IMG/VR virus record: IMGVR_UViG_3300009610_000041
Coordinates: 1-45,408 of that record
Strand: one strand, 5' to 3'
DNA: 45,408 nt
From: a virus
Shown: one piece after another, positions 1-6,953 of the stretch
Position numbering within the stretch: position 1 is the first letter of the stretch
How the letters are laid out: each line of letters begins with the position of its first letter
Notes under the pieces: generated by a model
What the model was told of the DNA's origin: nothing
Database searches by the model: none
What the model saw: only the letters and a program-made list of their open reading frames with translations
Program-made: the position numbers and the translations under genes

Positions 1-16
1 AGCCAAGGAGCGCACA

Positions 17-304
17 ATGAAGAACCCAGCAAGCAAGACTCGCAAGACTGACAACCCATACGCATCTTGGACAGACCTGAGAACAGGTTGGCAGTACAAG
101 TTGCTGAAGTCATGGCAAGCCGATAACAATCGTCCATTCTCCAGGTGGTTTGTTGCAGTGCAGGGGTATGGTTTTGATATGGGAGATGAGTATGTCTCTG
201 GACTACAAGGCTCTTTGGCAAGAGCCGGAGACATCACTTTTGACCATTCAGTGTGGGCATCCACTAAAGAGTTTCTGACCTGGGCTGGTATTGCTGAGAG
301 ATAA
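17..304 (+). CDS. Hypothetical protein, 95 aa
   Basis: Small soluble protein that I do not recognise. It is rich in aromatic residues (several Trp and Tyr) and has no signal peptide, membrane segment or metal-binding cysteines. The start is supported by an AAGGAG ribosome site (positions 5-10) just upstream. It is the first gene of the + strand run of small genes. Its stop codon (302-304) lies inside the AT-rich hairpin that precedes the HNH gene, so its 3' end and the next gene's leader share sequence. Function unknown. Confidence 0.6.
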   Translation: MKNPASKTRKTDNPYASWTDLRTGWQYKLLKSWQADNNRPFSRWFVAVQGYGFDMGDEYVSGLQGSLARAGDITFDHSVWASTKEFLTWAGIAER

Positions 305-347
305 ATAGAATGATAGTATTTATCTACCATCAAGGAGGGTGGTAGAC
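299..347 (+). promoter_or_regulatory. Tandem-hairpin leader of the HNH gene, SD in the second loop
   Basis: Two inverted repeats lie back to back. The first is ATAAATA (301-307) with TATTTAT (317-323), extendable to 9 bp from 299 to 325. The second is TCTACCA (323-329) with TGGTAGA (340-346). Its 10-nt loop is TCAAGGAGGG, which contains the Shine-Dalgarno sequence, and the stem ends 1 nt before the ATG at 348. The stems are seen directly. A role in controlling translation is inferred. The same arrangement is found before the two other HNH genes of the window. Confidence 0.5.
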
Positions 348-803
348 ATGAAAAGAGACAGAGCAGATTACAACAAGACGTGGTATGAAAGCCTTAAGAC
401 AGACCCAGAACGATATGCAGATGCACTGAAGAGGAAACGGGAGAGGTATGCTGCTGCAATGCAAGACCCCGCCTTCGTTAAGAATCAAAGAGAAAAGGCC
501 AAAACATGGGCCAGGAACAATCCAGACAAGGTGCGCAAAACACAACGTGCTACACAAAGGAGAAGGGCGCAGTGGTACACGGAGCTAAAGCGCAGCTTGA
601 AGTGTGAGCGATGCGGTTACGATAAGCATCCTGCTGCCTTGGATTTTCATCATCGTGACCCTACTACCAAGTCGTTCGGGGTTGGAATAGCAGCAGGAGG
701 GGGTATGCCAGAAGCACTGGTACGAGCAGAGATGGAAAAGTGCGAGGTCTTGTGCAAGAACTGTCATGCAGAGTTGCATAACAATGAGCAGGGGGTGGAG
801 TGA
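348..803 (+). CDS. HNH endonuclease-like protein
   Basis: 151-residue protein with a very basic, helical N-terminal half (many Lys/Arg, about residues 1-80) and a C-terminal HNH nuclease core. The core has CERCG, then AALDFHHRDP as the catalytic His region, and CEVLCKNCHAELH as the closing zinc/HNH segment. HNH proteins of this type cut double-stranded DNA and are common in phages as free-standing homing endonucleases or packaging-associated nucleases. An upstream in-frame GTG at 339 would lie inside the ribosome site, so I chose the ATG at 348, which is 9 nt from GGAGG. The next gene starts in its stop codon. The family assignment is firm. Whether it homes or has a phage function is not known. 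Confidence 0.85.
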   Translation: MKRDRADYNKTWYESLKTDPERYADALKRKRERYAAAMQDPAFVKNQREKAKTWARNNPDKVRKTQRATQRRRAQWYTELKRSLKCERCGYDKHPAALDFHHRDPTTKSFGVGIAAGGGMPEALVRAEMEKCEVLCKNCHAELHNNEQGVE

Positions 804-994
804 TGATGACCAAAGGCTGGTACTGGGTGTTGGTGCGGGGGCTGGTCAACTACGAGTGGAGAGAAGAGTGGATAGTGGTCGAGTTTGATAAGCAGTGGAA
901 GTGGGACTGGGAGGCACTGAAACGCAAGGGTCTCTCCGACATTACAACGGCAGTCAGTGTGGTGGGGCCGATTGAAAGGGCTGAAAATGGCTAA
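803..994 (+). CDS. Small Trp-rich protein (GWYWV type)
   Basis: 63-residue protein opening with KGWYWVLV and ending with VVGPIE. This pattern occurs in many small phage proteins of unknown role that begin with a WYWV strand and end with a GPI-type motif. It is unusually rich in Trp. The ATG at 803 overlaps the preceding TGA; a GTG at 800 and an ATG at 806 are alternatives in the same frame, and GGTGGAG just upstream is the ribosome site. Translationally coupled to the HNH gene. No catalytic motif is visible. Confidence 0.6.
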   Translation: MMTKGWYWVLVRGLVNYEWREEWIVVEFDKQWKWDWEALKRKGLSDITTAVSVVGPIERAENG

Positions 995-1334
995 GATAGC
1001 AACTGTCTCTTTGGAAAGGGGAGGTGATGTGCTGTTTCTCTCTTCACCCTACCGACCTGACCTGCCACCCAGACTGAAAGCACTAGGCGGCAAGTGGCAA
1101 CCCGAAACTAAAACATGGATATTTGAACTTCACAGGTACGGTGCGCTGCGTTCACTTTGCAAGGAATTCTGGGATGTTGATGTGACAGTGGGTGATGTTC
1201 CTCACCTGGTTACACACAGCCATGCAAGTGAGGCTGTCACCTTGGCAACGAAACTGGCTGCTTTGATGGCAGGGATGGACGAAGAGAAGCGGGAGTTGAT
1301 TTTCACAATTCTATTCGAAGGGGGAGAGCAATGA
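987..1334 (+). CDS. Small protein with HARP-like GGKW motif
   Basis: 115-residue protein. Residues about 15-60 contain a strand-rich segment with PYRPDLPPRLKALGGKW followed by KTWIFEL. This resembles the short module found N-terminal to SNF2/SMARCAL1-type helicases (HARP-like, pattern P-x-L-x..GG-x-W-x..K-x-W-x-F), here as a stand-alone protein. The C-terminal half is helical. The start at 987 follows GAAAGGG and overlaps the previous gene by 8 nt; an upstream GTG at 957 would extend it into the previous gene without its own ribosome site. In helicases the module is thought to bind nucleic acid. A DNA-binding accessory role here is inference. Confidence 0.6.
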   Translation: MAKIATVSLERGGDVLFLSSPYRPDLPPRLKALGGKWQPETKTWIFELHRYGALRSLCKEFWDVDVTVGDVPHLVTHSHASEAVTLATKLAALMAGMDEEKRELIFTILFEGGEQ

Positions 1335-1579
1335 AGGCTTTAGCAGAGTTCATGGGTCACCTTGGTACTTCTGGCTCAGATGCGAAGAGGGGTGAAGTGA
1401 AGCAGGTCTTTCGCACTACTCACCGAACCATCCAGCAGTGCTTCATGCGGGAGGTTCTGCTCCCTATCTTGGAGCAGTTGAGTGAGGGTGGCAGCGACTT
1501 GCGCAACAAAGCATCTGTTGAGATGGCGAAGAAGATGCTGGCTGCTGTTGGGGACGACAAGTATTTACCCTACATCTAA
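1331..1579 (+). CDS. Hypothetical helical protein, 82 aa
   Basis: Predicted largely alpha-helical and basic near the N terminus (DAKRGEVKQVFRTTHRTIQQ). Its start overlaps the previous stop as ATGA, and the previous gene ends in GGGGGAGAGCA, which supplies the ribosome site. No family recognised. It closes the first cluster of small genes; a non-coding stretch with inverted repeats follows. Confidence 0.6.
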   Translation: MKALAEFMGHLGTSGSDAKRGEVKQVFRTTHRTIQQCFMREVLLPILEQLSEGGSDLRNKASVEMAKKMLAAVGDDKYLPYI

Positions 1580-1632
1580 CGGCACATCAGACGTGCCCTG
1601 TTTCTGCCAGAAAATCAAACGCTAAGGCACTT

Positions 1633-1684
1633 TGGGGGGTGGGTATGCCCAATTTGATTAAGGCACTATTTCACCCCCCATTTT
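1633..1684 (+). terminator. Terminator-like inverted repeat with T-run
   Basis: TGGGGGGTG (1633-1641) is perfectly complementary to CACCCCCCA (1672-1680), giving a 9-bp GC-rich stem, followed at once by TTTT (1681-1684). The loop is long (30 nt). The interval 1580-1725 also holds a short hairpin GGCAC/GTGCC (1581-1597) and two copies of TAAGGCACT (about 1623 and 1659). The placement right after a gene cluster suits an intrinsic terminator, but the long loop and short T-run make it weak. Confidence 0.4.
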
Positions 1685-1705
1685 GAGGCTTATTTTGGCT
1701 TGCAT

Positions 1706-1720
1706 GTGTCGAAAGGACAC
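1706..1720 (+). promoter_or_regulatory. Hairpin over the ribosome site of the 59-aa gene
   Basis: GTGTC (1706-1710), loop GAAAG, GACAC (1716-1720). The AAAGGA ribosome site (1712-1717) lies in the loop and first part of the 3' arm, 8 nt from the ATG at 1726. The stem is seen directly. An effect on translation is inferred. Confidence 0.3.
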
Positions 1721-1725
1721 GAAGA

Positions 1726-1905
1726 ATGAAAAGCATATACGTGGTGGTTGTGGGCGCAAGAATCTATTCCGTCTGGACTAACCTGGACGATGCCAAACGA
1801 CAGGCAATGAAACTATTTAAGGAACGGGGGTTGGTTGCGGGTGTTGAGTGGTATGAGGCTGACCCAATCAAATTCAAGAAAGAAGAGGTCTACGGCTACG
1901 CATGA
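1726..1905 (+). CDS. Hypothetical protein, 59 aa
   Basis: Reads MKSIYVVVVGARIYSVWTNL and continues without interruption to GYA and a TGA that overlaps the next ATG. The N-terminal beta-strand followed by DDAKRQAMKLF (helix) resembles the small phage proteins that display a value such as YVV..G..I..VWTNLDDAK, of unknown function. AAAGGA 8 nt upstream and the ATGA overlap with the following gene support it. Short but convincing. Confidence 0.6.
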   Translation: MKSIYVVVVGARIYSVWTNLDDAKRQAMKLFKERGLVAGVEWYEADPIKFKKEEVYGYA

Positions 1906-2138
1906 AACCCACAGAGATAGTGAAGGGTGACCTGAGATACGCAGACCTGGTTTACCGCCATGGGTTGAAGAGGTTCTTTATCCTGCATGAGCATCTAACG
2001 GATGAGTGGTGGATGGTATGCCCAAGATGCAAGAAGAAGACACAGACACCTGGGCATGGGAAGACAAGGCAGTGCAAGAACTGTGGTGTTGAGATGGAAG
2101 TTTGGGGAAACCTACTAGCAATGGAGGTATGGGAATGA
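1902..2138 (+). CDS. Zinc-ribbon protein, 78 aa
   Basis: Contains one zinc ribbon, CPRCKKKT (Cys 40/43) followed after about 17 residues by CKNCG (about 58/61), set in a small protein. Such ribbons bind one zinc through four cysteines and usually mediate nucleic-acid or protein contacts. It overlaps the preceding and following genes as ATGA, so it is part of a coupled series. The target is unknown. Confidence 0.65.
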   Translation: MKPTEIVKGDLRYADLVYRHGLKRFFILHEHLTDEWWMVCPRCKKKTQTPGHGKTRQCKNCGVEMEVWGNLLAMEVWE

Positions 2139-2323
2139 GACCGTGGCTTGAGGTGCAAGATGTGAAACCAGGTGACACTTTAGTGATAAGACTGCAATCG
2201 TTTGAAGTAACACAGGTTGCACACGATGGTAACCGGGTGACACTTACGGGTACGACTGAGGATGGGCGCACTGTGATCTACATAGGGGCCAAGGGCGAGT
2301 TGGTGCAGAGGGGGATAGAATGA
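2135..2323 (+). CDS. Hypothetical small beta-rich protein, 62 aa
   Basis: Pattern LEVQDVKPGDTLVIRL...DGNRVTLTG suggests a small beta-barrel (KOW/SH3-like or Hfq-sized), but I cannot place it in a family. The ATG at 2135 lies 7 nt after GGAGG (2123-2127); the ATG at 2129 is too close to that site and a GTG-type start at 2102 lacks one. Coupled as ATGA to both neighbours. Confidence 0.55.
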   Translation: MRPWLEVQDVKPGDTLVIRLQSFEVTQVAHDGNRVTLTGTTEDGRTVIYIGAKGELVQRGIE

Positions 2324-2526
2324 GAGGTGAAGTGGCAGGGTACCGGGTGTCTACTTCCAAGGCGATTGATGGCAACAGGTTCTTGGACATGCGCAACTTA
2401 GACGACCCCTATGATGGCATCCTCATGGTGCTGAGTAGGCAAGAGATATTGGACTTAGCGAACCTGCTTCACATAGCAGCCAAGGAAATGGAGGAAGAAT
2501 GGAAGCGTGGGGTAACGTCTACATAG
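2320..2526 (+). CDS. Hypothetical protein, 68 aa
   Basis: Starts in the ATGA overlap with the preceding gene. The N-terminal half is strand-like and the C-terminal part is a helix (SRQEILDLANLLHIAAKEMEEE). The last 28 nt overlap the next gene, whose ribosome site lies within this coding sequence. Function unknown. Confidence 0.55.
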   Translation: MRGEVAGYRVSTSKAIDGNRFLDMRNLDDPYDGILMVLSRQEILDLANLLHIAAKEMEEEWKRGVTST

Positions 2527-2699
2527 ACCAGCATGGGATGGAAGAGGTAGTGGTTACACTTCAGTGCAACCATTGTGACACCCAGTATGAGATAGAGATG
2601 GGCGACTTGTTACAAGTGGTTTCACATGGTTGCATCACTTGTGAGTGTGGTGAAGAAATTAAACCACCCTCAGATATCTATCACTGCTGGGAGGTGTAG
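2499..2699 (+). CDS. Small zinc-ribbon-like protein, 66 aa
   Basis: Carries LQCNHCDTQYEIEM and, about 20 residues on, CITCECGEEI, giving two CxxC pairs plus one further Cys; this fits a single zinc ribbon. The start is preceded by GGAGGAAGA. It is the last gene before the regulatory interval at 2700-2861. The second zinc-ribbon protein in this short cluster; partner unknown. Confidence 0.6.
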   Translation: MEAWGNVYIDQHGMEEVVVTLQCNHCDTQYEIEMGDLLQVVSHGCITCECGEEIKPPSDIYHCWEV

Positions 2700-2710
2700 G
2701 TTGCACTTGG

Positions 2711-2739
2711 TTGAACCAAGAACAACGGCTGTATATAGT
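2711..2739 (+). promoter_or_regulatory. Candidate sigma70-type promoter of the replication operon
   Basis: TTGAAC (2711-2716), a 17-nt spacer and TATAGT (2734-2739), in an AT-rich run (2731-2748). Compared with TTGACA/TATAAT this is 4/6 and 5/6 matches at ideal spacing. The expected start site is near 2746, only a few bases before the hairpin at 2749. The -35 region is inside a short palindrome (CTTGGTT-G-AACCAAG, 2706-2720) that could be an operator. Confidence 0.45.
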
Positions 2740-2748
2740 ATATATATA

Positions 2749-2790
2749 CCAAAGGGGTAAGAGTAAGAGTACACTTATCTCTTTGGTTCT
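2749..2790 (+). terminator. Terminator or attenuator hairpin
   Basis: CCAAAGGGGTAAG (2749-2761) pairs with CTTATCTCTTTGG (2774-2786) over 13 positions when G-U pairs are allowed, with a 12-nt loop and then TTCT. The two G-U pairs form only in the + strand RNA, so the structure is oriented. It lies directly downstream of a candidate promoter, so it may act as an attenuator or a 5' stabilising hairpin rather than as a plain operon end. Confidence 0.5.
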
Positions 2791-2816
2791 TTATGACTAA
2801 ACAAGTCTTTAACTAC

Positions 2817-2845
2817 TTGCATATAGTTAAAACCTATGTTATTCT
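2817..2845 (+). promoter_or_regulatory. Weaker second promoter candidate
   Basis: TTGCAT (2817-2822), 17-nt spacer, TATTCT (2840-2845). It has 3/6 and 4/6 consensus matches. It lies between the hairpin and the GGGGGGAGA ribosome site of the gene at 2862, so it could drive the replication operon past the hairpin. The sequence match is modest. Confidence 0.3.
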
Positions 2846-2861
2846 ATTTCAGGGGGGAGAT

Positions 2862-3206
2862 ATGTACGAAGTTGAAGTGATGGGAGAGGAGGGAAAGATG
2901 TACTCTTTTACTTCTCTCTCCCGTCTCTTCTCTTGGATGGAAGAAGATATCAAGGGAAGAGAACCAGTTACTAATTACTTAGTCACTCAAAAAGGGAACC
3001 AGGACATGGACAATTCAGTGGATAGCGTAGTTATCTTCAAGAAAAGGTCTCTCATAGAGAAAGACCTCTCTCTCGTTGCACCCAAGGTTTCAGTAGTGGG
3101 TAGTAGAATCTTGGAGGATGGCTGGGAACTGGTGTTAGAGGGGCCAGCTAATCAGGTTGAGGATATCATCTACTTTTGGGGAAGGGAGCAGGAGAGAAAT
3201 GGGTGA
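2862..3206 (+). CDS. Hypothetical protein, 114 aa
   Basis: First gene after the regulatory interval. I chose ATG 2862 because GGGGGGAGA (2852-2860) lies just upstream; an in-frame ATG at 2793 has no ribosome site and lies at the foot of the terminator-like hairpin. The protein is mixed alpha/beta without recognisable motifs, with a strand-rich C terminus (RILEDGWELVLEGP). Codon use here is pyrimidine-richer (repeated TCTCT) than in the flanking genes. It overlaps the AAA+ gene by 8 nt. Confidence 0.6.
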   Translation: MYEVEVMGEEGKMYSFTSLSRLFSWMEEDIKGREPVTNYLVTQKGNQDMDNSVDSVVIFKKRSLIEKDLSLVAPKVSVVGSRILEDGWELVLEGPANQVEDIIYFWGREQERNG

Positions 3207-4845
3207 TAGGGCGAAGTTGCTGAGTAAAATGAGTGACCACCTCACCACGATTGAGGAAGAGATTGTCGCAAAGGTAAGGGCGAAGTTACTGGAAGAGGAA
3301 AGGGGTATAAGGGAGGAGGCGTTAAGGGTGAAGGAGTGGACGAGTGAGGATATAAGAGTGAAAGGGTTAGAGAGGGTGTTTGTAGCAGATGAGGTTGGAG
3401 TAACAAGTCGGTCTGAATTTTGGGATGGTGTCATAGACTCGGTACACATAAAAGCAATCTCATTCAAAAAGGAACCTGAAATGGCAATCACAACGACCCT
3501 AATCAAACTGGATAATGGCTACCGGGCAATGGTTCACACAACCGACAATGACCTGATAGCAGTGGGCACCAAGGTGCAGAACAGAAAACTGCACGACTTC
3601 CCTTACGGCTCCTACATCAAGGCGGTCTTCACCCTATCGGCAGGAGGAAAGAAGATGTTGAAGAGTGCAGAGGCTGCGTCTGTGGCAGGGGCACCCACCC
3701 TCACCCCGGTGCCAAAGGCAGAGGTGTTGGAGGGGTACTACATCAACCAGGAGTCACGACTCGTCTTCAACACTGCCCTTGGCATGAGCAGGAGCAAGCC
3801 GGAACGGGCGATTAAGATCATGATGGTGGGTGGGAGTGGCTACGGTAAGACGACCACCCCCAGGAAGTTTGCTGAGGCTATCGGTTACCGTTTCATGCGT
3901 ATGAACTGCGCAACGATTCGAGACCCGGAGGAATGGTTCGGGTTCAGAGAGGCGAGACACGGCAGCACCGTCTTCATCAAGAGTGAGTTTGCCAAAGCCA
4001 TAGAGCAGGGTGACCTGGTCGTGGTGTTGGACGAGTTCAACAGGCTGGAGCCTTGGCTCCATAACACCCTGTTCCCCCTCTTGGATGATGATGGGCGCAC
4101 AGTGGTTCACGAACAGGAATTCCGCATAGGCCCAAACGTGGTGGTAGTGGGCACCATCAATACAGGCTACAAGTACACTGGCACCTTCGAGCTTGATGAG
4201 GCTCTCATGAACCGCTTCGACTTCGTGCTGGAGGTGGGGCCTATGCCAGTGGATGAGGAAATCAACGTGCTGATGCAGCGCACTCATGTGCTGAGAGCAG
4301 ACGCACGCAAGGTGGTGAAGATGGCAAACATCTTGCGAGACCGGGACGTTATCTGCTCAACCCGCTCCACTCTCCTCATCGCTAACATGGTCATGGCTGG
4401 TATGACGACGAGAGAGGCGTTTGAGTCTGTGGTGGTGCGCAGACTGCCAGTGGACAACATGGGTACGAACCTGCGTAAGACCGTGGTTGACCAGTTGAAC
4501 TCTGAGTTTGGACCATGCCTACCCCGGCAGGTTGAGGGGGATATCTTCTCTGGTGGTGTGGTGGTGGTGGAGGAGGAGCAGAAGAAGGTTGAGTTGCCAA
4601 AGGTAGAGGGTTTCCGATTCCATGTGCAGCTTCAATACCTTGGCAAGTCGAGCGAGTACCGTCTCATCAACGTGGTCAAGCTGCTGCGCACACTGCCCAC
4701 AGTGGGTGGTGAGTTGTCCCTTGCAGATGCCAAGAAGATGGCTGATGATATGAAAGAGGGCATGAACATCGGTCTGGGTCTGACTGAGCCTCTCACCACA
4801 GCACACGTTCTCTCCCTCCATGCGCTAGAAGTGGAGCCAGTCTAA
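3199..4845 (+). CDS. MoxR/CobS-like AAA+ ATPase
   Basis: 548-residue ATPase. After a coiled N-terminal region (about 1-60, rich in Glu/Lys) and a strand-rich domain (about 90-150), the AAA+ core runs from about 175 to 420. It has Walker A GGSGYGKT (211-218), Walker B LVVVLDEF (273-280), sensor-1 Asn in GTINTGY (about 321) and the arginine-finger motif ALMNRFD (about 335-341). MoxR/CobS-type AAA+ proteins form hexamers that use ATP to remodel partners or insert metals, nearly always with a VWA-domain protein, which is exactly the next gene (TAATG overlap). In phages the client is unknown. The start at 3199 follows CAGGAGAG; a further upstream in-frame start has no such site. The C-terminal 130 residues are not recognised. 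Confidence 0.9.
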   Translation: MGDRAKLLSKMSDHLTTIEEEIVAKVRAKLLEEERGIREEALRVKEWTSEDIRVKGLERVFVADEVGVTSRSEFWDGVIDSVHIKAISFKKEPEMAITTTLIKLDNGYRAMVHTTDNDLIAVGTKVQNRKLHDFPYGSYIKAVFTLSAGGKKMLKSAEAASVAGAPTLTPVPKAEVLEGYYINQESRLVFNTALGMSRSKPERAIKIMMVGGSGYGKTTTPRKFAEAIGYRFMRMNCATIRDPEEWFGFREARHGSTVFIKSEFAKAIEQGDLVVVLDEFNRLEPWLHNTLFPLLDDDGRTVVHEQEFRIGPNVVVVGTINTGYKYTGTFELDEALMNRFDFVLEVGPMPVDEEINVLMQRTHVLRADARKVVKMANILRDRDVICSTRSTLLIANMVMAGMTTREAFESVVVRRLPVDNMGTNLRKTVVDQLNSEFGPCLPRQVEGDIFSGGVVVVEEEQKKVELPKVEGFRFHVQLQYLGKSSEYRLINVVKLLRTLPTVGGELSLADAKKMADDMKEGMNIGLGLTEPLTTAHVLSLHALEVEPV

Positions 4846-6572
4846 TGGACATTCGCACATGGTACGGGTCATCAGTCTGGGTTCCCACCTACCACAGCAA
4901 CTCTCACCGCTACGCTCAGTTCGCTGCCAGTTGCATTGGCCTGGTTCGCACAGTCTTCAAGACCAAACTGGACAGAGATGTGTCTGTGCGCTTCACGGAC
5001 GGTGGCAGTGGTGCCGCTCAACAGGAAAATGGCATCATTTATCTGAACCGGGAGTACCTCAAGGGGAAGTTTCAATACTACCCTGGACTGGTGCCCTCAG
5101 ATGATGCTCTCACTGCTGTCCTTGGTGTCATCGTCCATGAGGCAGCGCACTTCGCCTACTCACCCAAGACCCTGGAACCCTACCTCTCTCGCATCGAGAA
5201 GGAGACCAAGTGGGTCTATGACCCAAACGCTGCTGCCACCCTGAGCAACGTGATTGAGGATATCTTCATCGAGTATGAGGTGTGCAAGAACATACCCTCC
5301 CTGGCCTGGATGGTGGAGACTTGTCGAGAGACTCTCTTCCGGCAGGACAGGTTGGATGAGTACGTGGGTGCGTGCGCTGGGATTGAGGGGACACCCAAGG
5401 ATGACCAGCAGATTCTCTCAGCCCTCAACCTGCTCATCTTTGCCAAAGCCAGAGAGGGGGTGGCTGGTCTCACCCCCTACATGGAGAGACTCTTCTCCCT
5501 CATTCGCACAGCAACAGAGTTAACCTCTTTGGCTGACCGTATCAAGCTGGCGGTTGTGCTGTATGAGATGCTCATGGAGAATGCGGTTTCTCCCCCGGAG
5601 GAGGAGATGGAGGAGGTGTTCGGGGAGTCAGTGGGTTCCACTGTCAACCACATGCCGGGTAGTGGTAGTGATGAGAAGCCAATGGGGATAGACAGTGATA
5701 TCCTGAACCGCTCCCTGGATAGGCTGGATGATGTGACTGTCACCATGGAGAATGTGCCGGGGGATGAGGAGAGTTCAATGTCCCTCTTTCTGGAGCAAGT
5801 TGTACCAGAGGACACCTCTCCTGTCCCTATCGACAACCGCTACGTGGCTTTGGCTGAGTGGACAAGGCAGCGCACTACTGTCAACAAACCATACGGTCTG
5901 AACCGAACAACGGGACACACCATCACCAGGTTACACCGCATTGCCACTGACCAGAAGATATTCTCTGAGCGTGTCAAGGTCAACACGTTCAAGCCCATGC
6001 AGGTCGTCATCCTGGTGGACTGCTCAGGTTCCATGCAGTGCCCCATAGGGGGCGTAAGGAGCGGCAAGACCCGGCTCACAGAGGCGACCAGTGCTGCAGC
6101 AGGAGCAGCGATGGGGTTGATGGAGGGGCACTGTGAGGTGGCTGTGTATGGGCACAGTGCAGACCTGCCAGAGGCTGGCAACGTCAACATCTATCGTTTC
6201 AAGAGTTTTGGAGACCCCATCTCCAGCCTATCGAACCGTCTGCAAACTGTGCGCAGGAGGGACTACACCAACGAGAACCGGGATGGCTACGCCATCTTCC
6301 ACATGGGCAAGAAGTTTGCCAGCACCAAGAGAAAGATGTTGATTGTGATCAGCGACGGAGACCCACGAGCAGACCACTACTCTGGGCCAAAGGCCAACAG
6401 ACACACTAAGGAGCAGGTTGATGCACTGAGAGCCAAAGGGATTGAGGTGTTGTCTATCAGTATCACTGAGGAGGCTAGGGTTGCGAACGACTACATCTAC
6501 GGCAAGGCATGGAACGTCTTCAACGAAGACCCAAACGTTATCGAGAGCATCGTTCGCTCCCTGTACGCATGA
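4845..6572 (+). CDS. VWA-domain protein with metallopeptidase-like N-terminal domain (CobT-like)
   Basis: 575 residues. The N-terminal domain has VIVHEAAHFAY (HExxH at 98-102) and, about 35 residues later, NVIEDIFIEYE, together the layout of the zinc-peptidase-like domain found fused to VWA in this family. A linker rich in Glu/Ser/Pro (about 245-330) follows. The VWA domain starts at about 384 with the MIDAS motif VDCSGS (391-396), and VISDGDPR supplies the later MIDAS Asp. VWA proteins of this class are the adaptor partners of MoxR/CobS AAA+ ATPases. Its start overlaps the ATPase stop by one base, so the two are made together. Peptidase activity is possible from the motif but not shown. Confidence 0.88.
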   Translation: MDIRTWYGSSVWVPTYHSNSHRYAQFAASCIGLVRTVFKTKLDRDVSVRFTDGGSGAAQQENGIIYLNREYLKGKFQYYPGLVPSDDALTAVLGVIVHEAAHFAYSPKTLEPYLSRIEKETKWVYDPNAAATLSNVIEDIFIEYEVCKNIPSLAWMVETCRETLFRQDRLDEYVGACAGIEGTPKDDQQILSALNLLIFAKAREGVAGLTPYMERLFSLIRTATELTSLADRIKLAVVLYEMLMENAVSPPEEEMEEVFGESVGSTVNHMPGSGSDEKPMGIDSDILNRSLDRLDDVTVTMENVPGDEESSMSLFLEQVVPEDTSPVPIDNRYVALAEWTRQRTTVNKPYGLNRTTGHTITRLHRIATDQKIFSERVKVNTFKPMQVVILVDCSGSMQCPIGGVRSGKTRLTEATSAAAGAAMGLMEGHCEVAVYGHSADLPEAGNVNIYRFKSFGDPISSLSNRLQTVRRRDYTNENRDGYAIFHMGKKFASTKRKMLIVISDGDPRADHYSGPKANRHTKEQVDALRAKGIEVLSISITEEARVANDYIYGKAWNVFNEDPNVIESIVRSLYA

Positions 6573-6949
6573 TAACCTTACCAAATGGGATTAGCATCAT
6601 CAACGCAACACCCCACTCCCTGGCCTTCCACGACAGGGAGTGGGAGACGGACACGGTCACGGTACCATCGCACTGCATCATCAGTGCTTACTCCATCAAC
6701 GAGACCATCTATGAAGGAGGAGGTGTTGAGTTTGTCACCGTGAAGTTTATCCAAAGGAATGAGGGAAGGCAGTTGATTGCGGAGTTGAAGGAGCGGTACC
6801 CAGGTGCGCTCATAGTGGGGTCCGTGATAGCTGCACAGGCTTACAGAGAGGAAGTGGTATCACCCATCCCCTGGTACAGGGGCAGGGAGTTCAAGGAAAA
6901 CAGGCTACTTCGTCCCAATCGTTTCACTATCTTCAAAAAGGAAAAGTAA
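6569..6949 (+). CDS. Hypothetical protein, 126 aa
   Basis: Begins MITLPNGISIINATPHSL in an ATGA overlap with the VWA gene. It looks like an alpha/beta protein with an N-terminal beta hairpin and a segment ALIVGSVIAAQAY that resembles a Rossmann-type strand-turn-helix. The TPHS segment and the length recall small phage proteins often found with VWA genes, but I cannot name a family. Coupled to the AAA+/VWA pair, so it may belong to the same complex. Confidence 0.6.
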   Translation: MITLPNGISIINATPHSLAFHDREWETDTVTVPSHCIISAYSINETIYEGGGVEFVTVKFIQRNEGRQLIAELKERYPGALIVGSVIAAQAYREEVVSPIPWYRGREFKENRLLRPNRFTIFKKEK

Positions 6950-6953
6950 AATC

